From positions 1-56,174 of the forward strand of contig JAIEPH010000061.1 in NCBI GenBank assembly GCA_019749805.1: DNA of 56,174 nucleotides, written 5' to 3'. The translations under genes and the position numbers were made by a program. Each line of letters begins with the position of its first letter. The stretch's first letter is position 1. The stretch comes from Mycobacteriaceae bacterium. Lineage in GTDB: Bacteria > Actinomycetota > Actinomycetes > Mycobacteriales > Mycobacteriaceae. Below the pieces are notes generated by a model. That model saw nothing but the letters and a program-made list of their open reading frames with translations. It had not been told where the DNA came from and ran no database searches. Positions 7,500 through 16,808 of the stretch are shown here, in pieces.

Positions 7500-9178
7500 T
7501 GAACGGAGAATTCGCACCGCCGGGGCCACTGGCCCCGGGGGGACTGCGGGTCACCGCGCTGGGCGGCATCAGCGAAATCGGCCGTAACATGACGGTTTTC
7601 GAGCATCTGGGCCGGCTGCTGATCGTCGACTGCGGTGTCCTGTTCCCGACGCACGACGAGCCCGGGGTCGATCTGATCCTGCCCGATCTTCGCCTCATTC
7701 AGGATCGTCTGGAAGACGTCGAGGCACTGGTGCTCACCCACGCGCACGAGGACCACATCGGTGCCATCCCGTTCTTGCTCAAGCTGCGCCCCGACATACC
7801 GGTGGTCGGCTCGAAGTTCACGCTGGCGCTGGTGAACGAAAAATGCCGCGAACACCGCATCAAGCCGGTGTTCGAGGAGGTGGACGAGGGTCAGAGTTCG
7901 AGGCACGGCGTGTTCGAATGCGAGTACTTCGCCGTCAACCACTCCATCCCGGGCTGTCTGGCCATCGCGATCCACACCGGTGCGGGCACCGTGCTGCACA
8001 CCGGTGACATCAAGCTCGACCAGTCACCGCCCGACGGTAAGCCGACCGATCTGCCGGGCATGTCACGGCTCGGTGATTCCGGAGTGGACCTGTTCCTGTG
8101 CGACTCGACCAACGCCGAGATCCCCGGAGTCGGGCCCTCGGAGAGCGAGATCGGCCCGAACATCCACCGGCTGATGCGCGGGGCACAGGGACGCGTCATC
8201 GTGGCCTGCTTCGCATCGAATGTCGGTCGCGTGCAACAGATCATCGATGCGGCGGTCGCGCTGGGCCGCAAGGTGTCGTTCGTGGGCCGCTCGATGGTCC
8301 GCAACATGGGGATCGCCAAGGAGCTGGGCTACCTCACGCTCGAAAACGATGACGACATCATCGACATCGGCGCCGCGGAGATGCTGGCTCCTGAGCGCGT
8401 GGTGCTCGTGACCACGGGCACGCAGGGCGAAACGATGGCCGCGCTGTCGCGGATGTCGCGCGGTGAGCATCGCAGCATCACGCTGACGGCCGGCGACCTC
8501 ATCATCATGTCGTCATCGCAGATACCGGGCAATGAGGAAGCGATCTTCGGTGTCCTGGATGCCCTGGCCAAGATCGGCGCCCGCGTGGTGACGAATGCCC
8601 ATGTGCGCGTACATGTCACCGGACACGCCTACGCCGGGGAACTGCTCTTCCTCTACAACGGCGTGCGGCCGCGCAACGTGATGCCGGTGCACGGAACCTG
8701 GCGGATGCTTCGGGCCAACGCGGCGCTGGCGACGCGCACCGGGGTGCCCGAAGAAAACATCGTGCTCGCCGAGAACGGTGTCAGCGTCGATCTGGTGGCG
8801 GGTCGGGCCTCGGTCTCCGGTGCGGTGTCGACGGGCAAGATGTTCGTTGACGGACTCGTCCTCGGGGATGTCGGTGAGACGGTGATCGGCGAACGGCTCA
8901 CGCTGTCTTCGGGTTTCATCGGTATCACCGTCGTGTTGCGAAGCGGCACCGGTAAGCTGGCGGCGGCGCCGCAACTGCACTCGCGCGGTTTCTCGGAGGA
9001 CCCGAAGTCGCTGGAACCCGCCACGCGCAAGGTCGAGGAAGCGCTGGAAGCCCTTGCCGCCGAACGGGTGACCGATATCAACCGCATCGCGCAGGCGGTA
9101 CGGCGGGCGGTCGGCAAATGGGTCGGCGAAGTCTATCGCCGCCAGCCGATGATCGTGCCGACGGTCATCGAGATCTAG
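7499..9178 (+). CDS. rnj: Ribonuclease J
   Basis: A metallo-beta-lactamase/beta-CASP ribonuclease with endo- and 5'-3' exonuclease activity in RNA processing. Starting at GTG 7499, which shares a base with the dapA stop, it has 559 residues, the usual mycobacterial length. The zinc motif HxHxDH is at residues 81-86 (THAHEDHIGA). Later conserved blocks are HSIPGCLAIAIHT, LHTGDIKLDQSP and, in the beta-CASP part, SSSQIPGNEEAI and VHGTWRM. The frame is open upstream of 7499 but that would overlap dapA. Confidence 0.95.
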   Translation: MNGEFAPPGPLAPGGLRVTALGGISEIGRNMTVFEHLGRLLIVDCGVLFPTHDEPGVDLILPDLRLIQDRLEDVEALVLTHAHEDHIGAIPFLLKLRPDIPVVGSKFTLALVNEKCREHRIKPVFEEVDEGQSSRHGVFECEYFAVNHSIPGCLAIAIHTGAGTVLHTGDIKLDQSPPDGKPTDLPGMSRLGDSGVDLFLCDSTNAEIPGVGPSESEIGPNIHRLMRGAQGRVIVACFASNVGRVQQIIDAAVALGRKVSFVGRSMVRNMGIAKELGYLTLENDDDIIDIGAAEMLAPERVVLVTTGTQGETMAALSRMSRGEHRSITLTAGDLIIMSSSQIPGNEEAIFGVLDALAKIGARVVTNAHVRVHVTGHAYAGELLFLYNGVRPRNVMPVHGTWRMLRANAALATRTGVPEENIVLAENGVSVDLVAGRASVSGAVSTGKMFVDGLVLGDVGETVIGERLTLSSGFIGITVVLRSGTGKLAAAPQLHSRGFSEDPKSLEPATRKVEEALEALAAERVTDINRIAQAVRRAVGKWVGEVYRRQPMIVPTVIEI

Positions 9179-9219
9179 GCTTTCGCGTCGAATTCGAGTT
9201 TCCCGTTTGGCGGGGGAAG

Positions 9220-9423
9220 CGGCAACTCGCCACATTCCGCGACGCCGCCGTGGACGTGACGACGGGCGCCGCGTTGGCGAAGATCGTGAGCGGGGTTGAG
9301 GCGGCCGGCCACGAGGTCGGTGGCGAGACCTATAAGCGCAATCCGCGCGGCTACACGGCCGAAACTGTCGCCGAACGTCTGCTGCGTCACTCCGCGCTAT
9401 ACGTCCACGCAGAGCTGCCGGCA
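9220..9423 (+). pseudogene. DUF2461 family gene remnant
   Basis: Translation of 9220-9423 gives 68 residues resembling the middle-to-C-terminal part of DUF2461 (TIGR02453) proteins: RQLATFRDAAVD, TGAALAKIV, EAAGHEVGGE, YKRNPRGYTAE and RLLRHSALYVHAELP. There is no start codon with a ribosome site in frame. The N-terminal two thirds expected for the roughly 200-residue family are missing, and the frame runs on past 9423 into unrelated sequence. I read it as an old deletion remnant left behind rnj. Confidence 0.65.
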
Positions 9424-9700
9424 ACTACAGTCTCTTCGTCGAGCTCCATCGAAACCGTGCTGGCACCGCCTTGTCGCGAATTGGGTGACACCGACTGGCG
9501 GGCACGCGGGGTAGGACTCGATGGCTGCGAAGGCTCGACGAATCCATTTGCCGCCCTGTGCATACGCGAGTCCAGCGACATCGGGGATCGAATGGATGTT
9601 GGCCTTCGCCGAACAGTGCGCCCGTGCAGCCAGCGCGGCGCAACTGTTCCCCTGTGCGTGACGGGCCGGAAGGTCAGCGCGCTGAGTCTGTGCGGGGTCG
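9424..9700. other. Intergenic stretch with no convincing gene
   Basis: Between the DUF2461 remnant and the peroxiredoxin-like gene I see no family match. A 46-codon frame on the plus strand (ATG 9521 to TGA 9661) has no clear ribosome site and rare Cys/Ala composition. Both strands are open for long stretches only because of high GC. Probably decayed sequence. Confidence 0.4.
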
Positions 9701-10252
9701 CTAGCCGGAAGCGGTGCGGGCGAGGTCCAGCAGTTGGTCCACCGACCACTGATCGTCTGCGTGGCTTCCGTACTTGGCTGCGAGCACCCGACCGTCGGCG
9801 CCGATGAGGAGGTCCGCGGGCAAGCCCAGATGCTTCTCGCCGAGCCCTGCTGCACCGCGCAGTGACTGGCCTTTCATGCCTCGCATACCCGCCGACCAAG
9901 CGCGCAGATTGAGCAAGGCCTTCGGTGAGGCCTCGACGCCGAACTCACGGTAGAGCACCTTGTCCGGATCGGCGATCGTCGTGAACGGCAGGTCCGCCTG
10001 GAATTCACGCATCGCCTCGGCACTCGAGTGGAATACCACCACCTCGCGGACTCCGGCAGCGACGATCTCGTCGTGTCGACGACTGATCGACCGCATGTGC
10101 AGATTGCAGATCGGGCAACCGGCGAAGCGGCGGAATTGGAGGTGGATCAGCCGATCGGGATCGGGTATCCGCACCGGCTTGTCGTGGATGTCGGAGAGTT
10201 CATGTGCGGTGACGACGTCGCCGATTTCGATCTTTGCCATCGCATCAGCCAA
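9701..10252 (-). CDS. Peroxiredoxin-like (AhpC/TSA) protein
   Basis: A 183-residue thioredoxin-fold protein; a second ATG gives a start at 10240. The active segment is RRFAGCPICNLHMR, a CxxC in place of the single peroxidatic cysteine of typical AhpC, followed by VVVFHSSAEAMREFQ. Proteins of this type are annotated as peroxiredoxin-like or redoxin; they may reduce peroxides or exchange disulfides. The C-terminal part (ADLLIGADGRVLAAKYG) matches the AhpC/TSA fold. It stands alone between a decayed region and the methyltransferase. Confidence 0.75.
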   Translation of the reverse strand: MADAMAKIEIGDVVTAHELSDIHDKPVRIPDPDRLIHLQFRRFAGCPICNLHMRSISRRHDEIVAAGVREVVVFHSSAEAMREFQADLPFTTIADPDKVLYREFGVEASPKALLNLRAWSAGMRGMKGQSLRGAAGLGEKHLGLPADLLIGADGRVLAAKYGSHADDQWSVDQLLDLARTASG

Positions 10253-10347
10253 TCATGAAAACGTCCAGGACGAAACGACGGTGGCGCGAGTGAGCGACTC
10301 GCGGGCTCCAGACGGGATGACGTCGGAACAGGGCCGAGGTGATCAGC

Positions 10348-11220
10348 TCATTGCTTCTCGGCGTACGCCGTCCACTCGAGTTGCGACGCCGTGAGCTTGC
10401 GGCCCGACGGTTCGACGTAGTGGCTTAGAAAGTAGTCCGGCCCCGCCTGTTCGATCAGCCGCCATCCGTACTGCGCGACGAACGCCCCGATGTCGTCGGT
10501 ATCCAATCCGAACTTCCACAGCTGCTGTCGCTCGCGGAACCGGCGATACGCCGACCGCGCGCCGTACAGGTTCGTGCCGTCGATGAAGTCCCGTCGCACG
10601 TAGGTGAACACCAGCCGGCTCGACGGCGCGGCGCTCCGCAGGTACTCGAACGTGGCATGCACCGCATCTGCGGTCAGGTACTGCGTCACGCCCTCCCACA
10701 CGAAGAAGGCCCGATCGCCGGTGCGGTGTCCCGCCCTGGTCAGTTCGGCGGCCAGATCGTCGCGCTCAAAATCCACCGGCACCAACCGGATCGAAGGAGG
10801 CGCCTCACCCAACACCCGGCGGACGGCCGCCTTCTTGCGCTCGATGTTCACAGGCAGGTCGACTTCGTACACCGGGACATCGGATCGCCGGGCGAGGCGA
10901 TACGGCCTGGTGTCCATACCGGCGCCCAGGATGACCACCGCATCGATATCGGGCAGCGCGTCGTCGAGGGTCTCGTCGATGTATCGCTTGCGACACGCCA
11001 GATTGGCCCACAACCCCTGGCCAGCTCGCTCCGTGGCGCCGATCATCAGCCGCCGCAGCGGAGCGAGCCGCGTCGCACTCACGAGACTGCGCAGGCCGGC
11101 GGGCAGGAACGCAAGAGCCAGGTCGTCGTCGACGAGCCGGCGTTTTGGTGCCTCGTACTGTTCGACGGCGGCCAGCACCATAGGGCCGAAAGCCGTTTGT
11201 GCGGGCCCGTTGTCGGCCAT
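10348..11220 (-). CDS. SAM-dependent methyltransferase, PPM/LCMT-like (TIGR00027) family
   Basis: A 290-residue class I methyltransferase of the family greatly expanded in mycobacteria. The SAM site VVILGAGMDTRPYR is near residues 95-108 and the acidic second strand reads PVYEVDLP. The motif FVWEGVTQYL is a family hallmark. The start ATG at 11220 overlaps the stop of the upstream SDR by one base (TGATG), so translation is coupled. The position matches Rv2751 of M. tuberculosis. The substrate is not known. Confidence 0.9.
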   Translation of the reverse strand: MADNGPAQTAFGPMVLAAVEQYEAPKRRLVDDDLALAFLPAGLRSLVSATRLAPLRRLMIGATERAGQGLWANLACRKRYIDETLDDALPDIDAVVILGAGMDTRPYRLARRSDVPVYEVDLPVNIERKKAAVRRVLGEAPPSIRLVPVDFERDDLAAELTRAGHRTGDRAFFVWEGVTQYLTADAVHATFEYLRSAAPSSRLVFTYVRRDFIDGTNLYGARSAYRRFRERQQLWKFGLDTDDIGAFVAQYGWRLIEQAGPDYFLSHYVEPSGRKLTASQLEWTAYAEKQ

Positions 11221-12032
11221 CAGCGCTTGTTGACCGATCCGGCGTCCACGGGCAGCGCCACGCCGGTGATGTAGCGAGCTTCGTCGGAAACCAGCCACGC
11301 CACGGCGTTGGCGATGTCCTCCGGCTGCAGCACCTGAACTGGCAGCGCGTTACCCATATCCTGTGGGCTCTTCTCGGCGATGCTGCCAAGCCACTGCCGG
11401 GTGGCCTCGTTGTTGATCATCGGGGTGTCGACACCCGCCGGATGTACCGAGTTGACCCGAATACTGTGCGGGGCAAGCAGATTGGCATAGAGGCGCATCA
11501 ATCCGACGATGCCGTGTTTGGCCGCGACGTATCCGATGGCGCCGGGGTCGTCGCTGCCCATCCCGACAAGACCCACGACCGAACTGGTGAGCACGATCGA
11601 CCCGCCGTCGCCCTGCTCGACCATCGTCGGGATCGCCACTTCGACAGTGTGGTACACGCCCGTCAGGTTGACGTCGATGACGTCCTGCCACCCCTGCGGC
11701 CCCGATTGCATCGGCGCGATACCGGCATTCGCGACGACGATGTCCAGCCGGCCCAGTTCGTCGACACCGGCCTGCAGCGCGGACTCGAGGGCAGCCTGAT
11801 CGCGAACATCGGCTTGGCGCGCCACGATTCGCGCGCCGGTCTCCTCGACGAGCTCCACCGTCAGCGCGAGATCGTCAGGCGTCGCCAAGGGATAGGGCAC
11901 CGACGCGATCTGGGCGCAGATGTCTACGGCGATGATGCCCGCGCCGTCGGCGGCCAGCCTGACCGCCTCGGCGCGGCCCTGACCTCGGGCGGCACCGGTG
12001 ATGAACGCGACCTTGCCGTCGAGGGCACGCAT
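11220..12032 (-). CDS. Mycofactocin-coupled SDR family oxidoreductase
   Basis: A 270-residue short-chain dehydrogenase. The cofactor motif TGAARGQGR at residues 12-20 is typical of SDRs that keep NAD bound and pass electrons to mycofactocin. The catalytic Ser lies in IVLTSSVVG and the YxxxK pair is YVAAK. The middle insertion (ICAQIASVPYPLATPDDLA, near residues 39-57) is also typical of this subfamily. It starts one base inside the stop of the ABM gene and its own stop overlaps the methyltransferase start. The position matches Rv2750. The mycofactocin link is from family knowledge. Confidence 0.85.
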   Translation of the reverse strand: MRALDGKVAFITGAARGQGRAEAVRLAADGAGIIAVDICAQIASVPYPLATPDDLALTVELVEETGARIVARQADVRDQAALESALQAGVDELGRLDIVVANAGIAPMQSGPQGWQDVIDVNLTGVYHTVEVAIPTMVEQGDGGSIVLTSSVVGLVGMGSDDPGAIGYVAAKHGIVGLMRLYANLLAPHSIRVNSVHPAGVDTPMINNEATRQWLGSIAEKSPQDMGNALPVQVLQPEDIANAVAWLVSDEARYITGVALPVDAGSVNKR

Positions 12033-12346
12033 TACGGACGCAGTGCACCCTTCGAGGGATCGCCGGCGACGACCGGCTGCAGCATTTTGATGTCGGGTGC
12101 GCCGTCGAGGAGCTCGCCGACGGTGCCGAACAGCGTCGCGACGGCCGGCGCCTGGCTGTGGGCCGTCAACGCATCGGTGTCGGCCCACTGCTCGACGAAG
12201 ACGAAGGTGCCGTCGGTCTCGTGCAGTGCGTAGAGGTCACAGCCGGGTTCGGAATGCACCGCCTCGATGGCCTGCTTGCATGCGTCCCGGACGGCGTCCA
12301 CCGACTCGGGTTTTGCCTTCATGGTTGCGACGACGACGATGGGCAT
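12032..12346 (-). CDS. Antibiotic biosynthesis monooxygenase (ABM) domain protein
   Basis: A 104-residue ferredoxin-like alpha/beta protein. It has the ABM pattern: MPIVVVATMKAKPESVDAV at the N-terminus, HSEPGCDLYALHE and FVFVEQWADTDALTAHSQ. Such proteins dimerise and act as quinol monooxygenases or heme-degrading enzymes; no heme ligand pattern is obvious. It is first in the ABM-SDR-methyltransferase unit (TAATG overlap with the SDR). The position matches Rv2749. Confidence 0.82.
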   Translation of the reverse strand: MPIVVVATMKAKPESVDAVRDACKQAIEAVHSEPGCDLYALHETDGTFVFVEQWADTDALTAHSQAPAVATLFGTVGELLDGAPDIKMLQPVVAGDPSKGALRP

Positions 12347-12564
12347 GGGCGGTGAACTCCTCGGTGAGTGCTGGCCAGATGTGTGATCACCCTACTCAGC
12401 GAACCTAACTAAATCGCGCCTACCCGGTGCGCAGATCTGCCCGACTAGGTGCGGGGTACCTGAGCAGGCGATATGCGATGTCGGTCCAGGTCACTGATCG
12501 ATACCGTTCTGTGACCCGTGTGGCACATGGTGATTATGGGGCTATTGCGACTAGTCTTACAGGC

Positions 12565-15033
12565 ATGCCAAGTAAGACCGCCGCGCGTTCCGGCAGCCGC
12601 TCTAGCAGGTCAAAGTCCGGCGCGCGGACCACCCAGAAGCGCAAGCCGGCGCCGCGGCGCGGTCCGTCGCCGGTGTCGTCGGCAGGCGCCACCGTAGGCC
12701 GTGGGGTGCGTGCGGGCTGGCTGATGCTGGCCAAGGGCGCCGGGTCGACGGCGCGGTCCGTCGGCCGGGCCCGCGAGCTCGAGCCCGGTCACCGCCGCGA
12801 CGGCATCGCACTGGCCCTGCTCGGCATCGCCGTGGTGATCGCCGCGAGCTCATGGTTCGACGCGGCCCGACCGGTCGGCGCGTGGATCGACACCTTCCTG
12901 CGGGTGCTCATCGGCTCCTCGGTCGCATTGGTGCCGATCGCACTGGCCGCTGCCGCCGTCGTGCTGATGCGCACCGAGCCCAACCCCGACTCCCGGCCGC
13001 GCCTGATCCTCGGCACGGCGATGATCGTGCTGCCCGTCCTGGGGCTGTGGCATCTGTGGGCGGGAGCGCCTGCCGACCCCGTCGCGCGACAGCACGCCGC
13101 GGGCTTCATCGGTTTCGCCATCGGCGGCCCGTTGTCCGACGGGCTGACCGTATGGATCGCGATGCCGCTGCTCGTGATCGGTGCACTGTTCGGTCTGCTG
13201 TTGGTGACCGGCACGACGATTCGCGAAGTGCCCGAAGCGGTTCGGGGCATGCTGTCCACGCGTTCGCTGCGCGGTGAGTACTACGACGATGACGAGTATT
13301 ACGAGGATGAAGATCCCGCCGTCGCCGCCGGCTCCGACGATTTCTCCGACGGGTACTACGACGACCCCGCCGGCTACGGCGACGACGAGGCGACGGCCTG
13401 GCCTTCCGGAACCGGGGGCCCGGCGACTTTCAACGGCGGCACGCCGATGGAGAACTACCCGATCGAGGACGAGACACCGACCATTCCCGAGCCCGCCGCC
13501 AGGGCGCGCAAGAAGAAGACGGCCAAGCCCAAGATCGTCGACCGCGTCGTCGAGGGGCCGTACACGCTGCCGTCGCTCGACCTGCTGATCGCGGGAGATC
13601 CGCCGAAGCGGCGCAGCGCGGGCAACGACCGGATGATCGAGGCGATCACCGAGGTGCTCGAGCAGTTCAAGGTGAACGCCACGGTGACCGGCTGCACGCG
13701 CGGGCCGACCGTCACCCGCTATGAGGTCGAGCTGGGCCCGGGCGTCAAGGTCGAGAAGATCACCGCGCTACAACGCAATATCGCCTACGCCGTCGCGACC
13801 GAGAGCGTCCGGATGCTCGCGCCGATACCGGGCAAGTCCGCCGTGGGCATCGAGGTGCCCAACACCGACCGGGAGATGGTCCGGCTGGCAGACGTTTTGA
13901 CCGACCCGGGTACCCGTAGCGACCACCACCCCTTGGTGATCGGCCTCGGAAAGGACATCGAGGGCGAATACATCTCGGCCAACCTCGCGAAGATGCCCCA
14001 CCTGCTGGTGGCCGGGTCGACCGGCTCGGGCAAGTCGAGCTTCGTCAACTCGATGCTCGTGTCGCTGCTGGCGCGCGCGACTCCCGAGGAAGTCAGGATG
14101 ATCCTGATCGACCCGAAGATGGTGGAGCTGACGCCCTACGAAGGTATTCCGCATCTGATCACGCCCATCATCACGCAGCCGAAGAAGGCGGCCGCGGCGC
14201 TGGCGTGGCTGGTCGAGGAGATGGAGCAGCGCTACCAGGACATGCAGGCGTCGCGGGTGCGCCACATCGACGACTTCAACAAGAAGGTTCGGTCGGGGGA
14301 GATCAGCACGCCGCTGGGCAGCCAGCGTGAGTACAAGCCGTACCCCTACATCCTCGCGATCGTCGACGAGCTCGCCGACCTGATGATGACCGCACCACGT
14401 GATGTGGAGGACGCCATCGTCCGTATCACGCAGAAGGCCCGCGCCGCGGGCATCCACCTGGTGCTCGCCACTCAGCGGCCGTCGGTGGACGTCGTCACCG
14501 GGCTCATCAAAACCAACGTTCCGTCGCGACTGGCGTTCGCCACGTCGTCGCTGACCGACAGCCGCGTGATCCTCGACCAGCAGGGCGCCGAGAAGCTCAT
14601 CGGTATGGGTGACGGGCTGTTCCTGCCGATGGGCTCGAACAAGCCGATCCGTCTACAGGGCGCGTTCATCACCGACGAGGAGATCCACGCCGTCGTCGAA
14701 GCCACGAAGTCCCAGGCCGAGCCGGAATACACCGAGGGCGTCACCGCCGCGAAGACCACCAGCGAGCGCACCGACGTCGACCCGGACATCGGCGACGACA
14801 TGGACGTGTTCCTGCAGGCGGTCGAGCTGGTCGTGTCCAGTCAGTTCGGTTCGACGTCGATGCTGCAGCGCAAGTTGCGTGTGGGCTTCGCCAAGGCGGG
14901 CCGGCTGATGGACCTGATGGAGACACGCAACATCGTCGGCCCCAGCGAGGGATCCAAGGCTCGGGAGGTGTTGGTCAAGCCCGACGAGCTGGCGGGCACG
15001 CTGATGTTGATCCGCGGCGGCGACGAGGAGTAG
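12565..15033 (+). CDS. ftsK: DNA translocase FtsK
   Basis: Pumps chromosome DNA through the division septum. From the ATG at 12565 the protein has 822 residues: a basic N-terminus (1-70), about four membrane segments (roughly 75-215), an acidic linker rich in D, E and Y (230-310), then the RecA-like motor with Walker A AGSTGSGKSS near residue 482 and Walker B YILAIVDELADLMM. The C-terminal gamma winged-helix domain follows, with SMLQRKLRVGFAKAGRLMD and ending GGDEE. Upstream in-frame codons lack a match and were excluded. Confidence 0.96.
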   Translation: MPSKTAARSGSRSSRSKSGARTTQKRKPAPRRGPSPVSSAGATVGRGVRAGWLMLAKGAGSTARSVGRARELEPGHRRDGIALALLGIAVVIAASSWFDAARPVGAWIDTFLRVLIGSSVALVPIALAAAAVVLMRTEPNPDSRPRLILGTAMIVLPVLGLWHLWAGAPADPVARQHAAGFIGFAIGGPLSDGLTVWIAMPLLVIGALFGLLLVTGTTIREVPEAVRGMLSTRSLRGEYYDDDEYYEDEDPAVAAGSDDFSDGYYDDPAGYGDDEATAWPSGTGGPATFNGGTPMENYPIEDETPTIPEPAARARKKKTAKPKIVDRVVEGPYTLPSLDLLIAGDPPKRRSAGNDRMIEAITEVLEQFKVNATVTGCTRGPTVTRYEVELGPGVKVEKITALQRNIAYAVATESVRMLAPIPGKSAVGIEVPNTDREMVRLADVLTDPGTRSDHHPLVIGLGKDIEGEYISANLAKMPHLLVAGSTGSGKSSFVNSMLVSLLARATPEEVRMILIDPKMVELTPYEGIPHLITPIITQPKKAAAALAWLVEEMEQRYQDMQASRVRHIDDFNKKVRSGEISTPLGSQREYKPYPYILAIVDELADLMMTAPRDVEDAIVRITQKARAAGIHLVLATQRPSVDVVTGLIKTNVPSRLAFATSSLTDSRVILDQQGAEKLIGMGDGLFLPMGSNKPIRLQGAFITDEEIHAVVEATKSQAEPEYTEGVTAAKTTSERTDVDPDIGDDMDVFLQAVELVVSSQFGSTSMLQRKLRVGFAKAGRLMDLMETRNIVGPSEGSKAREVLVKPDELAGTLMLIRGGDEE

Positions 15034-15040
15034 CGATTTC

Positions 15041-15077
15041 GGTGCGCAAACAATCGCTCAGCGATCGCAAGCGCACC
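15041..15077. terminator. Hairpin between convergent ftsK and argA
   Basis: Outer arms GGTGCGC (15041-15047) and GCGCACC (15071-15077) pair perfectly. Inside them ATCGCT and AGCGAT (15053-15064) form a second short stem, leaving a small internal loop. It fills the 51-bp gap between convergent genes. No U tract is present. Confidence 0.55.
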
Positions 15078-15084
15078 CAATTCG

Positions 15085-15594
15085 CTACAGAGTGAGCAGC
15101 ATTCGGGTGTTGCCGAGGATGTTCGGCTTGACGTAGGACAGGTCGAGGAACTCGGCCACACCGGTGTCATACGAGCGGCACATCTCCTCGAAGACCTCTG
15201 CCGTGACCGGCGTGCCGTCGATCTCCTGGAACCCGTGTCGGCTGAAGAATGCGACTTCGAACGTCAGGACGAAGATGCGCTCCAGGTGCAGATCCCTGGC
15301 GACGTCCAGCAGCCGGTCGACGATCGCGTGCCCGACCCCATGACCCCTGACCTTCGGGTGCACTGCGACTGTGCGCACTTCGCCAAGGTCCGACCACAGC
15401 ACGTGCAGGGCGCCACACCCGATCAGTTCGCCGTCGAGCTCGGCGACCCAGAACTCCTGCACGGCCTCGTAGAGAGTCACCAGGTTCTTCTCCAGCAGGA
15501 TCTTGCCGGAGTAGATGTCGACCAGAGCCTTGATCGCAGGCACATCCGACGTTCTGGCCCGCCGGATGGCGACCGATCCGGGATCTGCGCTCAC
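15085..15594 (-). CDS. argA: Amino-acid N-acetyltransferase ArgA
   Basis: A 169-residue GNAT protein matching the short, stand-alone glutamate N-acetyltransferase of mycobacteria (Rv2747), which starts arginine synthesis. The acetyl-CoA pyrophosphate loop is HPKVRGHGVGHAI (consensus RxxGxG/A), preceded by LGEVRTVAV. The C-terminal FFSRHGFQEIDG and the conserved CRSYD segment also fit. It lacks the kinase-like domain of E. coli ArgA. It lies between ftsK and pgsA as in M. tuberculosis. Confidence 0.9.
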   Translation of the reverse strand: MSADPGSVAIRRARTSDVPAIKALVDIYSGKILLEKNLVTLYEAVQEFWVAELDGELIGCGALHVLWSDLGEVRTVAVHPKVRGHGVGHAIVDRLLDVARDLHLERIFVLTFEVAFFSRHGFQEIDGTPVTAEVFEEMCRSYDTGVAEFLDLSYVKPNILGNTRMLLTL

Positions 15595-15635
15595 ACGTGG
15601 AGAGTATCCGTCACAGCAACCGATATTCTGTTGCG

Positions 15636-16232
15636 GTGCCGGGCGAACCCACGACCGATCCCGTGGTGCCGCGCGCCCGTGTCGCGAACATCGCCAACGT
15701 GCTCACCGGCGTCCGGCTGGCGTTGGTCCCGGTGTTCCTGGTCGTCCTGTTTGTCGCTGACGGCCACGAAACATTCTGGCGGATAGGCGCATTCATCGTA
15801 TTCACGGTTGCGGTGATCACGGATCGGTTCGACGGTGCACTGGCGCGCAGCTATGGGATGGTCACCGAATTCGGCACCCTGATCGACCCGATCGCCGACA
15901 AAGCCCTCATCGGTGCGGCGTTGATCGGTCTGTCGATCCTCGGCGAGATGCCGTGGTGGGTGACCATCGTGATCATGACACGCGAGATCGGCATCACAGT
16001 TCTGCGGTTCGCGGTGCTGCGCCACGGCGTCATCCCCGCCAGCCGGGGCGGGAAGCTGAAAACCCTCGTCCAGGGCGTGGCGATCGGCCTGTTCGTATTG
16101 CCCCTGTCGGGCCCTTGGCTCACCGGGGCCTGGGTGGTGATGGGGGCGGCCGTCATCCTGACGGTGGTCACCGGCATCGACTACGTCGTCTCGGCCATTC
16201 GCGATTCGCGCGCACGCCCCGCCGCGCACTGA
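15636..16232 (+). CDS. pgsA: CDP-diacylglycerol-glycerol-3-phosphate 3-phosphatidyltransferase-like protein
   Basis: A 198-residue integral membrane CDP-alcohol phosphotransferase. From GTG 15636 the catalytic motif D-x2-DG-x2-AR-x8-G-x3-D-x3-D is complete: D63, D66, G67, A70, R71, G80, D84, D88. About five to six membrane helices are seen. The position matches Rv2746c (pgsA3). The product is presumably phosphatidylglycerophosphate, but mycobacteria have several paralogues and the head group was not established here. It precedes clgR by 129 bp. Confidence 0.9.
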   Translation: MPGEPTTDPVVPRARVANIANVLTGVRLALVPVFLVVLFVADGHETFWRIGAFIVFTVAVITDRFDGALARSYGMVTEFGTLIDPIADKALIGAALIGLSILGEMPWWVTIVIMTREIGITVLRFAVLRHGVIPASRGGKLKTLVQGVAIGLFVLPLSGPWLTGAWVVMGAAVILTVVTGIDYVVSAIRDSRARPAAH

Positions 16233-16287
16233 GTTCAGCCCGTTGTACAGCGGTTTCGCCTCGAACGGCGGCTATTTGCGCGATCCG

Positions 16288-16313
16288 GGAACCACCCGGT
16301 TGCCCGCGGCGTT
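16288..16313 (+). promoter_or_regulatory. SigE-type promoter of clgR-pspA
   Basis: GGAACC (16288-16293), a 16-nt spacer and CGTT (16310-16313) match the mycobacterial SigE promoter form GGAAC-N16/17-GTT. The predicted start lies about 40 nt ahead of the clgR ATG. In M. tuberculosis SigE drives this operon under envelope stress, so the match fits expectation. Confidence 0.65.
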
Positions 16314-16361
16314 GCCCTAATACAAAGCCCCAGCGACGGATCTCTCGAAAGGGGAGCACGC

Positions 16362-16694
16362 ATGACGGCATTGCTGCGCGAGGTGATCGGCGACGTGCTG
16401 CGCCGCGCCCGCACCGAGCAGGGCCGCACCCTGCGCGAGGTGTCCGACTCCGCCCGGGTCAGCCTCGGTTACCTCTCCGAGGTCGAGCGCGGCCGCAAGG
16501 AGGCCTCGAGCGAGTTGCTCAGCGCCATCTGTAGCGCGTTGGACGTGCCGCTGTCGCGGGTGCTGTCCGAAGCGGGTGACGAGATGGGTCGGCAGGAACT
16601 TGCGGCGTTCGAGCGCGAATCGATCGGTTCGGCCAACATCGACGCCTCGACGAAGGTCGTCATTCCGCAGGTCGTGTCCATGGCGGTCGCCTAA
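16362..16694 (+). CDS. clgR: Transcriptional regulator ClgR
   Basis: A 110-residue Cro/CI-type helix-turn-helix activator of clp protease and psp genes. The HTH covers roughly residues 12-66, with LREVSDSARVSLGYLSEVERGRKEAS. The C-terminus ends VVSMAVA, close to the VSLAVA tail of M. tuberculosis ClgR that is recognised by ClpP protease, so rapid turnover is likely. Ribosome site GGGGAG lies 7 nt before ATG 16362. It is first gene of the clgR-pspA-pspM envelope-stress operon. Confidence 0.95.
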   Translation: MTALLREVIGDVLRRARTEQGRTLREVSDSARVSLGYLSEVERGRKEASSELLSAICSALDVPLSRVLSEAGDEMGRQELAAFERESIGSANIDASTKVVIPQVVSMAVA

Positions 16695-16808
16695 AACGCT
16701 GAAGCCGGTGTAGGTGCGACAACGGTCGCCGACCCGATAGATTGGGCAGCACGGTAAGCCGGCGGCCCAGGGCCGAGACAACGACAGACACGAAGGCGGA
16801 ATGAACCG

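Noticed and set aside
9425..9855. Several minus-strand frames between rnj and the peroxiredoxin-like gene
   Set aside because: They overlap real genes or the DUF2461 remnant, lack ribosome sites and show no family pattern.
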